Assembly: GCA_036379955.1 (NCBI GenBank)
Contig: DASVFR010000023.1
Location: forward strand, 1 to 32,847
Length of the DNA: 32,847 nucleotides
Reading direction: 5' to 3'
From: VRUE01 sp036379955
GTDB taxonomy: Bacteria > Actinomycetota > Thermoleophilia > Solirubrobacterales > 70-9
Positions within the stretch are counted from its first letter, which is position 1; every line of letters starts with the position of its first letter. Below are positions 18,254 through 26,507 of the stretch, in pieces. A program made the translations under genes and the position numbers. Below the pieces are notes generated by a model that did no database searches, was not told the DNA's origin, and saw nothing but the letters and a program-made list of their open reading frames with translations.

Positions 18254-19244
18254 CGCGGCGACTACGGCGAGCGTCAGCGAGGTCGCCGCCGTGCTGCGCG
18301 AGCGCGACCGTTTCCTGCTCACCGCCCACGAGGGCCCCGACGGCGACGCGCTCGGCTCGCTGCTGGGGATGCACCACCTGCTCGGCCAGCTCGGCAAGGA
18401 CTCGGTGATGTTCCTGGCGGCGAAGGAGTTCCCGCTGCCGATCGAGTACCGCTTCCTGCCGCTGGAGGAGGTCTTCCACGAGGCGCCTGCCGACATGGCC
18501 GACCGCACGATCGTCTTCCTCGACTGCGGCAACATCGACCGCATGCCGGTCGAGTTCCTCACCGACGGGGACAACTTCCGGATCAACGTCGACCACCACC
18601 ACGACAACACGCTCTTCGGCGACCTCAACCTGCTCGACACCGGGGCGTCGAGCACGGCCGAGATCGTCTACGAGCTGGCGATCGCGCTCGGCGCCGAGAT
18701 CACGGCCGAGATCGCCTCCGCGCTCTACGTCGGCCTGGTCACCGACACCGGCAAGTTCATGTACGAGAACACAAACGCGCGCACGCACCGGGTCGCCGCC
18801 GAGCTGATCGATGCCGGCGTCGACGTCGACGACACCTACCGGCGACTCTACGAGCACGTTCCGGTAGAGAAGCTGCGCCTGCTCTCGCGCGCCCTGGAGG
18901 GGGTCAAGCGCTACTGCCAGGAGCGGCTCGTGGTCGCCTACATCACCGAGGCCGACTACCGGGCGACGGGGGCGGGCGAGGAGATGACCGAGGGGATCAT
19001 CGACCACCTGCGCGCGATCGAGGGCACGCTGGTGGCGGCGCTGGTGCGCGACCTCGGCGATCGCGGCCGGGCGGCGCGCAAGGTCAGCCTGCGCTCCAGC
19101 GGCGGCGAGGTGGACGTCTCGGCGATCGCCCGCAAGCACGGCGGCGGCGGGCACAAGCGCGCCGCGGGCTTCTCCACGGACCTGGAGCTGGACGAGCTGG
19201 TGTCGCTCCTCTGCGAGGAAGCCACCGCTCAGCTCGACGACTGA
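18246..19244 (+). CDS. nrnA: Bifunctional oligoribonuclease and pAp phosphatase, DHH family
   Basis: It degrades short RNA and dephosphorylates pAp. The 332-residue protein has the DHH metal motifs: HEGPDGDALGS (H28, D32, D34), LDCGN (D93), and NVDHHHDN (D116, H117). The C-terminal DHHA1 motif GGGGHKRAAGF binds substrate. Length fits NrnA (about 320). The ATG at 18246 lies inside the last codons of rbfA. Sitting between rbfA and truB, as in mycobacteria, supports the assignment over other DHH phosphoesterases. Confidence 0.9.
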   Translation: MADAATTASVSEVAAVLRERDRFLLTAHEGPDGDALGSLLGMHHLLGQLGKDSVMFLAAKEFPLPIEYRFLPLEEVFHEAPADMADRTIVFLDCGNIDRMPVEFLTDGDNFRINVDHHHDNTLFGDLNLLDTGASSTAEIVYELAIALGAEITAEIASALYVGLVTDTGKFMYENTNARTHRVAAELIDAGVDVDDTYRRLYEHVPVEKLRLLSRALEGVKRYCQERLVVAYITEADYRATGAGEEMTEGIIDHLRAIEGTLVAALVRDLGDRGRAARKVSLRSSGGEVDVSAIARKHGGGGHKRAAGFSTDLELDELVSLLCEEATAQLDD

Positions 19245-19246
19245 CG

Positions 19247-19897
19247 ATGACGGCGAGCGGCGAGGGGGCGGTGTTGCTCTGCGACAAGCCGGCCGGGATA
19301 ACCTCGCACGACATGGTGGCGCGGGTGCGGCGAGAGCGCGGTTGCAAGGCGGGGCACGCCGGCACCCTCGACCCCTTCGCCACCGGCCTGCTGCTGGTCC
19401 TGCTCGGTCGTGCGACCCGGTTGCAGCGTTTCCTCACAGACCTCCCCAAGACCTACCGCGCCCGAGCGCGCCTTGGCTGGCGCTCGAGCACCGGCGATCC
19501 CGACGGCGAGCTGACCGAGACAGGCGCGATCCCGGGCTTGCTGGGGCTGCCCGTCGGCCGCGTGCGCCAGCGGGTGCCGATGACCTCGGCCGTGCGCGTC
19601 GGCGGCGAGCGCCTCTACCGCAAGGCGCATCGGGGGGAAACGGTGCGGACGCCCGAGCGCGATGTCGACGTCTACCGGGCCGAGCTGCTTGCCAGCGATG
19701 CGCAGAGCGCCGAATACGAGATCGAGTGCTCGGCGGGAACCTACGTCCGCACCCTGATCGAGACCCTGGGAGACGCCTACTGCGAGGAGCTGCGCCGCAC
19801 AGCGATCGGCCCCTTCCGGGTCGAGGACGCCGGCGAGGAATTCAGCCTCGCGCAGGTCGCCGACCTGGTCCCCGCCGCCGCGGAGGCACTCCGATGA
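19247..19897 (+). CDS. truB: tRNA pseudouridine-55 synthase
   Basis: TruB makes pseudouridine 55 in the T-loop of tRNA. The 216-residue protein has LCDKPAGITSHD at 11-22, the catalytic loop GHAGTLDPFATGLLL with D42, KTYRARARLG, and the late CSAGTYVRTL. It is shorter than typical members (about 290-310) and stops soon after the catalytic domain, so the C-terminal PUA-like domain appears to be absent or minimal. The ATG at 19247 follows the nrnA stop by two bases. Its stop is one base before repeat copy B. Confidence 0.93.
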   Translation: MTASGEGAVLLCDKPAGITSHDMVARVRRERGCKAGHAGTLDPFATGLLLVLLGRATRLQRFLTDLPKTYRARARLGWRSSTGDPDGELTETGAIPGLLGLPVGRVRQRVPMTSAVRVGGERLYRKAHRGETVRTPERDVDVYRAELLASDAQSAEYEIECSAGTYVRTLIETLGDAYCEELRRTAIGPFRVEDAGEEFSLAQVADLVPAAAEALR

Positions 19898-19898
19898 A

Positions 19899-19947
19899 GT
19901 TCCGGTGCGCCTTTTACGGTCTATGCCCACATAAAGCGCACCGGAAG
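19899..19947 (-). repeat. 49-bp palindromic repeat, copy B
   Basis: The reverse complement matches copy A (4847-4895) at 43 of 49 positions. The outer 11-bp arms are identical and the differences cluster in the centre; the 5-base core is CTATG in both copies when each is read on the plus strand. It starts one base after the truB stop. Its right end (CCGGAAG) merges with GGA to make the likely ribF Shine-Dalgarno sequence. Confidence 0.85.
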
Positions 19948-19955
19948 GGACTGCG

Positions 19956-20843
19956 GTGAGCATCCAGGTCACTTCGCTGCCGGACGCCGAGCCGCGGTCG
20001 CGCCACGTCGCGATCGGGACATTCGACGGTGTCCACCGCGGCCACCAGGCCGTGATCGACGACGCCGACACGGTCCTCACCTTCGACCCGCATCCCCTGC
20101 AGGTCCTGCACCCGGCGGCCCTGCCGAAGCTGATCATGCCCTTCGGGGTCAAGCGCGACGTGATCGAGGGGCTGGGGGTGGAGGAGCTCGTCGTCATCCC
20201 CTTCGACGTCGAGTTCGCGAAACGCTCGGCCGAGGAATTCATCGACGGCGTGCTGATCGAGCGCCTCGGCGCCGAGCGCGTCTCGGTCGGCGAGAACTTC
20301 CGCTTCGGCGCGAAGGCGAAGGGCGACCCGGAGATGCTGGCGGGCCGCCCGGAGTTCGAGACGCGCGTCGTGCCCCTGGTCGAGGTCGACGGTGAGACCG
20401 TCTCCTCGACGCGGATCCGCGCCCTGGTCGCGGCCGGCGACATGGAGGGCGCCCGCCACTGCCTCGGCGCCCCGTTCATGGTCGAGGGCGAGGTCGTCGG
20501 CGGCGACCAGCGCGGGCGCGAGCTCGGCTTCCCGACCGCCAACCTGGTTCCCGACGACACCCTCGCGATCCCTGGTCACGGCGTCTACGCGGCCTTCGCC
20601 AACGGCGTGCCGGCGGCGGTCAACGTCGGCGTGCGCCCGACCTTCGAGTCCGGCCGCGGGGTGCTGATCGAGGCCTACCTCATAGACCACGAGCAGGACC
20701 TCTACGGCAGCCTGTTGCGCGTCGCCTTCGTCGAGCGATTGCGGGGTGAGAGGCGCTTCGCCAGCGTCGAGGAGCTAATCGCCCGGATGCGCGACGACGT
20801 CGAGGACGCGAAGCGGGTCTGTGCTAGCTTCCAGCGGCCGTGA
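19956..20843 (+). CDS. ribF: Bifunctional riboflavin kinase / FMN adenylyltransferase
   Basis: RibF makes FMN and then FAD from riboflavin. The 295-residue protein has the nucleotidyltransferase motif GTFDGVHRGHQ at 21-31 and the STRIR segment at the end of that domain. The flavokinase domain follows, with GRELGFPTANL, HGVYAAFA and NVGVRPTFE. The span between GHQ and LTFDPHP is about ten residues shorter than usual. The GTG at 19956 follows GGAAGGGA by five bases. The truB-ribF-rpsO order is common. The rpsO promoter probably lies in its 3' end. Confidence 0.94.
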   Translation: MSIQVTSLPDAEPRSRHVAIGTFDGVHRGHQAVIDDADTVLTFDPHPLQVLHPAALPKLIMPFGVKRDVIEGLGVEELVVIPFDVEFAKRSAEEFIDGVLIERLGAERVSVGENFRFGAKAKGDPEMLAGRPEFETRVVPLVEVDGETVSSTRIRALVAAGDMEGARHCLGAPFMVEGEVVGGDQRGRELGFPTANLVPDDTLAIPGHGVYAAFANGVPAAVNVGVRPTFESGRGVLIEAYLIDHEQDLYGSLLRVAFVERLRGERRFASVEELIARMRDDVEDAKRVCASFQRP

Positions 20844-20873
20844 TCCCCTGAGGAGCGCGGCACTTTTTTCGAG

Positions 20874-21143
20874 ATGAGCCTGACCAAGGACAAAAAGAGC
20901 GAGCTGATCGGCAAGTACGGCCGCGCCGACGGCGACACCGGCTCGGCCGAGGTCCAGGTTGCCCTGCTCACCGAGCGGATCAACGAGCTCACCGAGCACC
21001 TGCGCACGCACGCCAAGGACCACCATTCGCGCCGCGGCCTGCTGATGCTGGTCGGCAAGCGCCGCCGCATGCTGCGCTACCTCGAACGCAACGACCTCGA
21101 GCGCTACCGCGCCCTCGTCGCCGATCTCGGCCTGCGGCGATGA
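20874..21143 (+). CDS. rpsO: 30S ribosomal protein S15
   Basis: S15 is a primary 16S rRNA-binding protein. The 89-residue sequence is fully typical: KSELIGKYGRADGDTGSAEV, VALLTERINELTEHL, KDHHSRRGLLMLVGKRRRML, and YLERNDLERYRALVADLGLR. Its 30-base spacer from ribF has GAGGAG too far upstream to be ideal and a T6 run (20865-20870) just before the ATG. The stop overlaps the next ATG (ATGA). rpsO precedes pnp in most bacteria; here two redox genes lie between them. Confidence 0.97.
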   Translation: MSLTKDKKSELIGKYGRADGDTGSAEVQVALLTERINELTEHLRTHAKDHHSRRGLLMLVGKRRRMLRYLERNDLERYRALVADLGLRR

Positions 21144-21598
21144 TCGCGGCCGGGGAGCCGGCGCCCGACTTCACTCTTCGCAACCAGGACGGCGAGAAGG
21201 TCTCGCTCTCCGACCTTCAGGGCCATAAGGTCCTCCTCGTCTTCTACCCGCTCGACTTCAGCCCCGTCTGCTCGGATCAGCTCTCGATCTACCAGGAGGT
21301 CAAGCCCGAGATCGAGGCCAGGGGAGTGAGGATGATCGGGATCAGCGTCGACAGCGGTTTCGCCCACAAGGCGTTTCAGGAGGCGCTTGGCATCGACACG
21401 CCGCTGCTCGCCGACTTCGAGCCCAAGGGCGAGGTCGCCCGCGCCTACGGCGCCTACATCGAGAAGGTCGGCCACGCCAACCGCTCGCTGGTGCTGGTCG
21501 ACGAGGAGGGCGTCGTCGAGTGGGTGCACGAGTCGCCGACGCCGCTGGAGATCCCCGGCGCCAATCTCATCTTCGACGCGCTGGCCGGTGGCTCCTGA
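21140..21598 (+). CDS. Thioredoxin-fold peroxiredoxin, AhpE/BCP-like, one cysteine
   Basis: It reduces hydroperoxides with an active-site cysteine. The 152-residue protein has APDFTLRNQDGEKVSLSDL and the peroxidatic site FYPLDFSPVCSDQ, with C44 as the only cysteine I find. That makes it a 1-Cys enzyme, needing an outside thiol for recycling. PLLADFEPKGEVARAYG resembles mycobacterial AhpE more than classical BCP. The ATG overlaps the rpsO stop. The next gene, a DsbA-like protein with a CPHC site, overlaps its 3' end and could be a redox partner, but that is only context. Confidence 0.88.
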   Translation: MIAAGEPAPDFTLRNQDGEKVSLSDLQGHKVLLVFYPLDFSPVCSDQLSIYQEVKPEIEARGVRMIGISVDSGFAHKAFQEALGIDTPLLADFEPKGEVARAYGAYIEKVGHANRSLVLVDEEGVVEWVHESPTPLEIPGANLIFDALAGGS

Positions 21599-22052
21599 GC
21601 TGACCAGCGCCGCGGTGCCGCCGCCCGGGCCGGAGGACCACCGACGCGGGAAGGGACCGGAGCTGATCGTCTACGCCGACCTCGGCTGTCCGCATTGCGC
21701 GATGGCCTGGGCTGAGATCTCCTCCGGCGAGGCGACGGTCGTCTTCCGCCACTTCCCCGTCGCCAGCAAGCACCCCCGCTCGCCGGCCTTGCACGCGGCC
21801 GCCGAGGCGGCCGGGCTGCAGGGCCGCTTCTTCGAGATGGTCGACTCGCTGTACGAGGACCGCGGCCGCGTCGACGACCCGCACCTCTGGCAGCGAGCCG
21901 AGGCGCTCGGCCTGGATCTCGAGCGCTTCGAGTCCGACCGCCGCGGCGACGCGGTCGTCGCCCGCGTCCGCCGCGATTTCGAGTCCGGCATCCGCGCCGG
22001 TGTCACCGGCACCCCCGCGCTCTTCAACCCCGGTGCAACGCTTTCTCCATGA
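21588..22052 (+). CDS. DsbA-like thioredoxin-fold protein, C-terminus cut short
   Basis: A 154-residue cytoplasmic-looking DsbA-family oxidoreductase (no signal peptide). It has LIVYADLGCPHCAMAW with the CPHC site (C34, C37), a helical insert, and the cis-proline motif VTGTPALF. Family members continue for about 20-30 residues after GTPxxF with a strand and final helix (often xNGxxYxG). Here the frame ends six residues later (PGATLSP), and these residues and the stop are read from a palindrome. No continuation is visible downstream. It may be non-functional or trimmed. The GTG at 21588 overlaps the peroxiredoxin stop; the start is uncertain. Confidence 0.75.
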   Translation: MAPELTSAAVPPPGPEDHRRGKGPELIVYADLGCPHCAMAWAEISSGEATVVFRHFPVASKHPRSPALHAAAEAAGLQGRFFEMVDSLYEDRGRVDDPHLWQRAEALGLDLERFESDRRGDAVVARVRRDFESGIRAGVTGTPALFNPGATLSP

Positions 22053-22076
22053 AATGCATGGATAACGCGTTGCACC
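22032..22076 (+). repeat. Palindrome ending the DsbA-like gene
   Basis: GGTGCAACGC (22032-22041) pairs with GCGTTGCACC (22067-22076). TCCATG pairs with CATGGA further in, and the loop holds about five bases. It contains the stop codon TGA (22050-22052). No T-run follows. The start GGTGC..GCTTT resembles copy A loosely. Confidence 0.75.
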
Positions 22077-22105
22077 CCCAGCGGTCGCCCCACTGCGCCC
22101 GCACC

Positions 22106-22184
22106 TGTACTCTCTTTCGGGACAGAGAACGAGAGTTCTGAATGCAATGGCCGCCATCCGGGTGGCCGGAGGTAAGAAAATTCA
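22106..22184 (+). promoter_or_regulatory. pnp leader: possible -10 box and a hairpin beside the ribosome binding site
   Basis: TGTACT (22106-22111) could be a -10, without a clear -35. GGCCGCC (22149-22155) pairs with GGTGGCC (22161-22167), 7 bp with one G-T. The stem ends directly before the Shine-Dalgarno GGAGG (22168-22172), which is 12 bases from the pnp ATG. Leader hairpins are used for pnp autocontrol in other bacteria; that role here is inferred. Confidence 0.4.
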
Positions 22185-24488
22185 ATGAGCATGTTCGATG
22201 TGAGCCGCGTTTCGGCGGATGTCGGCGACAGCCAGATTTCCTTCGAGACGGGCAAGTTGGCCCGCCAGGCGAGCGGCGCCGTCGTCGTCCAGTCCGGTGA
22301 CACGATGGTCCTCTGCACGGCGACGATGGGCAACCTGCGCGACGTCGACTTCCTTCCCCTTACGGTCGACGTGGAGGAGCGGATGTACGCCGCCGGCAAG
22401 ATCCCCGGCTCCTTCTTCCGTCGCGAGGGCCGCTCGGGCGAGAAGGCGACGCTGACCGCGCGCATGATCGACCGGCCGATCCGGCCGCTCTTCCCCAAGG
22501 GCTGGCACTACGAGACCCAGCTGGTCGCCACGCCCCTCTCCGTGGACCACGTCCACCCCTACGACATCCTGGCCATGAACGGCGCCTCCGCGGCGCTGGC
22601 GATCTCGCCGGTCCCGGTCGCCGCCCACGTTGGCGCCGTCCGCATCGGCAAGCTCGAGGGCGACTTCGTCGTCAACCCGCCCGAGGAGACGCTCGAGGAG
22701 CTCGAGCTCGACCTGATCGTCGCCGGCACCGACGAGGCGATCCTGATGGTCGAGGCCGGCGCCGACGGCGTCACCGAGGCCGAGATCCTCGACGCCCTCG
22801 ACATCGCCCACTCGGAGATCAAGAAGCTCTGCGCGGCGATGGAGGAGCTGGCCCAGAAGGCCGGCAAGGAGAAGATCGAGGTCGAGCCCCCGAGCATCGA
22901 CGAGAGCTTGATCGCCGAGATCCGCGGCTCGCACGGCCAGGCATTGGTCGACGCGATCGCGACCGAGGGCAAGCTCGAGCGCTACGAGGCGATCGACAAG
23001 GTCAAGGAGGAGGTCGTCGCCAAGTACGCCCCGGAGGGCGAGGAGGGCGACGAGGAGCGCAAGGCCGAGGTCGGCGCCGCCTTCGACTTCATCGAGAAGG
23101 ACACGATCCGCAAGGCGATCGCCGTCGACAAGAAGCGCCCCGACGGCCGCGCCCAGAACGAGATCCGCCCGATCGAGACCGAGGTCGACATCTCCCCGCG
23201 CGTGCACGGCTCGGCGCTCTTCACCCGCGGCGAGACCCAGATCCTCTCCAACGTCGCGCTCGGCACGACGCGCATGGACATGCGCCTCGACACGCTCGGC
23301 CTGGCGACGACCAAGCGCTTCTGGCACCACTACAACTTCCCGCCCTTCTCGGTCGGGGAGGCCGGCTTCATGCGCGGCCCGAAGCGCCGCGACATCGGCC
23401 ACGGGGCGCTCGCCGAGCGGGCGCTGGCGCCGTCTATCCCCGACGAAGAGGCGTTCCCCTACGTGATCAGGGTCGTCTCCGAGACGCTCGAGTCCAACGG
23501 GTCCTCCTCGATGGGCTCGGTCTGCGCCTCCTCGATGGCCCTGCAGGCGGCGGGGGTGCCGGTCTCAGCACCGGTCGCCGGCGTCGCAATGGGGCTGATC
23601 AAGGAGGGTGACGACTACATCGTCCTCACCGACATCGCCGGCGTCGAGGACCACCTCGGCGACATGGACTTCAAGGTCGCCGGCACCGGGGACGGGATCA
23701 CCGCCCTGCAGATGGACATCAAGATCACCGGCGTCACCTTCGACATCCTGCGCGACGCGCTCGCTCAGGCCCGCGAGGCGCGCCTGTCCATCCTCGACGC
23801 GATGCGGTCGGCGATCGCCGGGCCGCGCGAGAGCCTCTCGCCCCACGCCCCGCGGATCCTCACCGTGCAGATCGACCCCGACAAGATCGGCCTGCTCATC
23901 GGCAAGGGCGGCGAGACGATCCGTGCCCTCCAGGACGAGTACGAGGCGCAGATCGACGTCAACGACGACGGCCAGGTGCTCGTCTACTCCTCCAATGGGG
24001 AGCTGGGCGAGGCGCTGGCCGAGCGCATCCGCACGATGACCAAGGAGGTCGAGATCGGCGACGCGTTCACCGGCAAGGTGGTCAAGACGACGACCTTCGG
24101 CGCCTTCGTCGAGCTCGCCAAGGGCACCGACGGCCTGCTGCACATCTCCAACGTGTCGCCCGGCCAGCGCGTGGACACGGTCGAGGACGTCCTCAACAAG
24201 GGCGACGAGATCTCCGTGCGCGTGGTCGAGGTCGACCGCGAGCGGGGCCGCATCGGGCTGCGCCTGGCGGAGGACCCCGAGATCGCCGGCAAGTCCGTCG
24301 AGGAGCTGGCGGCCGTCGCGGCCTCCAGCGGCGGCGGCCCGCGGCGCGATCGCGGTGACCGCGGCGACCGCGGCGACCGCGGCGGGCGTGACGGGCGCGA
24401 CCGCGACCGTGAGCGCAACGGCGGCTCGCGCGGCTCCGGTCGCCCGCGCCACCGCTCCGGGACCGGCCGCGATCCGGAGCGTGGCTAA
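22185..24488 (+). CDS. pnp: Polyribonucleotide nucleotidyltransferase (PNPase)
   Basis: This phosphorolytic 3'-5' exoribonuclease drives mRNA decay. The 767-residue protein has a first RNase PH domain (1-150, with VVVQSGDTMVLCTATMG) and an alpha-helical domain to about 260. The catalytic second RNase PH domain (about 310-540) contains FMRGPKRRDIGHG and SSMGSVCASSMALQAAGVP. A KH domain follows with GLLIGKGGETIRAL near 566-580. The S1 domain (about 625-695) includes KTTTFGAFVELAKGTDGLLH. The tail is Arg/Gly/Asp-rich and includes four 9-bp repeats. The ATG at 22185 is supported by GGAGG upstream; a second ATG two codons on is possible. Confidence 0.97.
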   Translation: MSMFDVSRVSADVGDSQISFETGKLARQASGAVVVQSGDTMVLCTATMGNLRDVDFLPLTVDVEERMYAAGKIPGSFFRREGRSGEKATLTARMIDRPIRPLFPKGWHYETQLVATPLSVDHVHPYDILAMNGASAALAISPVPVAAHVGAVRIGKLEGDFVVNPPEETLEELELDLIVAGTDEAILMVEAGADGVTEAEILDALDIAHSEIKKLCAAMEELAQKAGKEKIEVEPPSIDESLIAEIRGSHGQALVDAIATEGKLERYEAIDKVKEEVVAKYAPEGEEGDEERKAEVGAAFDFIEKDTIRKAIAVDKKRPDGRAQNEIRPIETEVDISPRVHGSALFTRGETQILSNVALGTTRMDMRLDTLGLATTKRFWHHYNFPPFSVGEAGFMRGPKRRDIGHGALAERALAPSIPDEEAFPYVIRVVSETLESNGSSSMGSVCASSMALQAAGVPVSAPVAGVAMGLIKEGDDYIVLTDIAGVEDHLGDMDFKVAGTGDGITALQMDIKITGVTFDILRDALAQAREARLSILDAMRSAIAGPRESLSPHAPRILTVQIDPDKIGLLIGKGGETIRALQDEYEAQIDVNDDGQVLVYSSNGELGEALAERIRTMTKEVEIGDAFTGKVVKTTTFGAFVELAKGTDGLLHISNVSPGQRVDTVEDVLNKGDEISVRVVEVDRERGRIGLRLAEDPEIAGKSVEELAAVAASSGGGPRRDRGDRGDRGDRGGRDGRDRDRERNGGSRGSGRPRHRSGTGRDPERG
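24351..24386 (+). repeat. Four 9-bp tandem repeats in the PNPase tail
   Basis: Units CGCGGTGAC, CGCGGCGAC (twice) and CGCGGCGGG encode RGD-RGD-RGD-RGG. They begin a basic RNA-binding-like tail of about 45 residues rich in Arg, Gly and Asp. Confidence 0.8.
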
Positions 24489-25860
24489 GCAGGGCACGTC
24501 GCTCCCGGCCGGCCAGCATGCATCGCGGCCGGCCGGCGAGCATCCCCCGCTCGTCGCCAGCGACCCCGTCGTAGCGGTCGAGGACGGCCACCGCCTGACC
24601 GTCCTGGACTCCGGCGTCCGCGTCGTCACCGAGCGCATGGAGTCCGTGCGCTCGGTCGCGCTCGGCCTGTGGATCGGGACGGGGTCGGCGGCGGAGGCGG
24701 AGCCCGAGGCGGGGCTGAGCCACCTGATCGAGCACATGCTCTTCCGCGGCACGGCGCGCTACGGGTCGCTGGAGATCGACCAGCTCTTCGACGCGATGGG
24801 CGCCGAGCTCAACGCCGGCACCGGCAAGGAGACGACGTCGGTCTACTCGCGCGTGCTCGACCGCCATCTCGAGCGCGCGCTCGACGTCATGGCCGACATG
24901 GTCTGGCGCCCCGCGTTCGAGGGCTCAGAGCTCGAGCAGGAGCGCGAGATCGTGCTCGAGGAGATCGCCATGTACGAGGACGACCCGCAGGACAAGGTCT
25001 TCGACGTCCTCGGCGAGGCGGTCTTCGGCGCGCACCCGCTGGGCCGGGCGATCATCGGGCGCGCCGACGTCGTCGGCTCCACCGCGAGCGAGCAGCTGCG
25101 GGCGTTCCATGCCGCGCGATACGTCCCGTCCAACATCGTCGTGGCCGCCGCGGGCTCGCTGGACCACGACCGGCTGGTGGCGCTCGTCGAGGAGGCGGGG
25201 ATCGAGCGCGCGGGCACCCCGGCCCCCGGGCTGGCGGTCGCCCCCGAGATCGAGTCCCCGCGGGTGCGCTTCTTCGCCAAGGAGACCGAGCAGTACCACG
25301 TGTGCCTCGGCGCGCCGGGCCTGGCGCGCGACGACGAGCGGCGCTTCGCGCTGCGCGTGCTCGACAACATCCTCGGCGGGACCTCGTCCTCGCGGCTGTT
25401 CCAGGAGGTGCGCGAGAAGCGCGGCCTGGCCTACAGCGTCTACTCGTTCCAGTCGCTCTACGCGGTCACGGGCCAGATCGGCCTGTACCTGGGTACGCGG
25501 CCCGACAACGTCGGCCGCGCGCTGCGCGTGGTGGCCGACGAGCTCGATCGCTTTCGCTCCGAGCCGGCGACCGAGGAGGAGCTCGAGCGCTCCAAGGAGA
25601 ACGTCAAGGGGCGCGTGCTCCTGGCCCTGGAGTCCACCACGGCGCGCATGAACCGCCTCGGCTCGTCGGTGCTGGCCGACATGCCGCTGCTCAGCGTCGA
25701 CGAGGTCGAGGCGCGCATCGACGCCGTCACGCTCGACGACCTGCGCGCTCTGGCCGGCGAGCTGCTCGCGCCCGAGCGCCTGAGCGCCGCCGGCATCGGA
25801 GCCGACGAATCGGCCTTCCGGACGGCGCTTGCGCCCCTGTCCGAGAGGCTGGCGGCATGA
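24481..25860 (+). CDS. Zinc protease, M16 (pitrilysin/processing-peptidase) family
   Basis: A 459-residue metalloprotease of the PepR/mitochondrial processing peptidase type, normally next to pnp in actinobacteria. It has the inverted zinc motif HLIEH at 81-85 (H81, E84, H85) and the distal glutamate in LEEIAMYEDDP (E161, 76 residues after H85, as expected). The second M16 domain has SSSRLFQEVREKRGLAYSVYS. The GTG at 24481 overlaps the pnp stop. Residues 1-30 are a poorly conserved extension holding an inverted repeat. No signal peptide is seen, so it is likely cytoplasmic. The stop overlaps the dapB ATG. Confidence 0.92.
   Translation: MAKQGTSLPAGQHASRPAGEHPPLVASDPVVAVEDGHRLTVLDSGVRVVTERMESVRSVALGLWIGTGSAAEAEPEAGLSHLIEHMLFRGTARYGSLEIDQLFDAMGAELNAGTGKETTSVYSRVLDRHLERALDVMADMVWRPAFEGSELEQEREIVLEEIAMYEDDPQDKVFDVLGEAVFGAHPLGRAIIGRADVVGSTASEQLRAFHAARYVPSNIVVAAAGSLDHDRLVALVEEAGIERAGTPAPGLAVAPEIESPRVRFFAKETEQYHVCLGAPGLARDDERRFALRVLDNILGGTSSSRLFQEVREKRGLAYSVYSFQSLYAVTGQIGLYLGTRPDNVGRALRVVADELDRFRSEPATEEELERSKENVKGRVLLALESTTARMNRLGSSVLADMPLLSVDEVEARIDAVTLDDLRALAGELLAPERLSAAGIGADESAFRTALAPLSERLAA
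24505..24536 (+). repeat. Palindrome near the M16 peptidase start
   Basis: CCGGCCGGCC (24505-24514) and GGCCGGCCGG (24527-24536) are perfect 10-bp arms around a 12-base loop that contains GCATGC. It is read in frame as residues of the non-conserved N-terminus of the peptidase. Confidence 0.6.
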
Positions 25861-26507
25861 TCCGCGTCGGCGTCGCGGGCGCCGCCGGGCGGGTGGGCGC
25901 CGCCGTGTGCGAGGCGGTCGACGCGGCCGACGACATGGAGCTCGCCGGCCAGGCGGATCCGTCGCTCGGCATCGCCCTGGCCGACATCCTCGGCGACTGC
26001 GACGTCGTCGTGGACTTCACCACGCCCGACGCCGCGCTCGAGAACGCGCGCGCGTGCGTACGCGCGGGCGTCCACGCGGTGGTCGGGACGACGGGCTGGG
26101 ACCCGGCGCCGCTGCGCGAATTCGGTCCCCAGCCGCCCGCCAACGTCTTCGTGGCCCCCAACTTCGCCATCGGCGCCGTGCTCATGATGCGCTTCGCCGC
26201 CGAGGCGTCGAAGTACATGGCCAAGGCCGAGATCGTCGAGCTTCACCACGACGGCAAGCTCGACGCGCCAAGCGGCACCGCCCTGCGCACCGCCGAGCTC
26301 ATGGACGGCGAGGTGCCGATCCACTCCGTGCGCCTCCCCGGCCTGGTGGCCCATCACGAGGTCATCCTCGGCGACGTCGGCCAGACGCTGACCATCCGCC
26401 ACGACTCGACCGACCGCACGTCGTTCATGCCCGGCGTGCTGCTCGCCATCCGCCGCGTGGCCGACCTGCCCGAGTCGCCGGTCGTGGGGCTCGAGCACCT
26501 GCTGTGA
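25857..26507 (+). CDS. dapB: 4-hydroxy-tetrahydrodipicolinate reductase
   Basis: It reduces the DapA product on the way to diaminopimelate and lysine, using NAD(P)H. The 216-residue protein has the nucleotide-binding GAAGRVG at 8-14, VVDFTTPDAA, VGTTGW, and the catalytic ELHHDGKLDAPSGTA (H130, H131, K134; PSGT at 138-141). It is about 30 residues shorter than mycobacterial DapB, mainly because of a compact segment after the PSGT motif. The ATG at 25857 overlaps the M16 stop (ATGA), and its stop overlaps the GNAT start (GTGA). dapA lies about 3.5 kb downstream. Confidence 0.94.
   Translation: MIRVGVAGAAGRVGAAVCEAVDAADDMELAGQADPSLGIALADILGDCDVVVDFTTPDAALENARACVRAGVHAVVGTTGWDPAPLREFGPQPPANVFVAPNFAIGAVLMMRFAAEASKYMAKAEIVELHHDGKLDAPSGTALRTAELMDGEVPIHSVRLPGLVAHHEVILGDVGQTLTIRHDSTDRTSFMPGVLLAIRRVADLPESPVVGLEHLL

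Noticed and set aside
24480..24560. Possible assembly or composition break at the pnp-peptidase junction
   Set aside because: The right part looks slightly richer in GC and lacks strong palindromes, but pnp-M16 peptidase-dapB is a known actinobacterial order with a clean overlap. No direct sign of a chimera.
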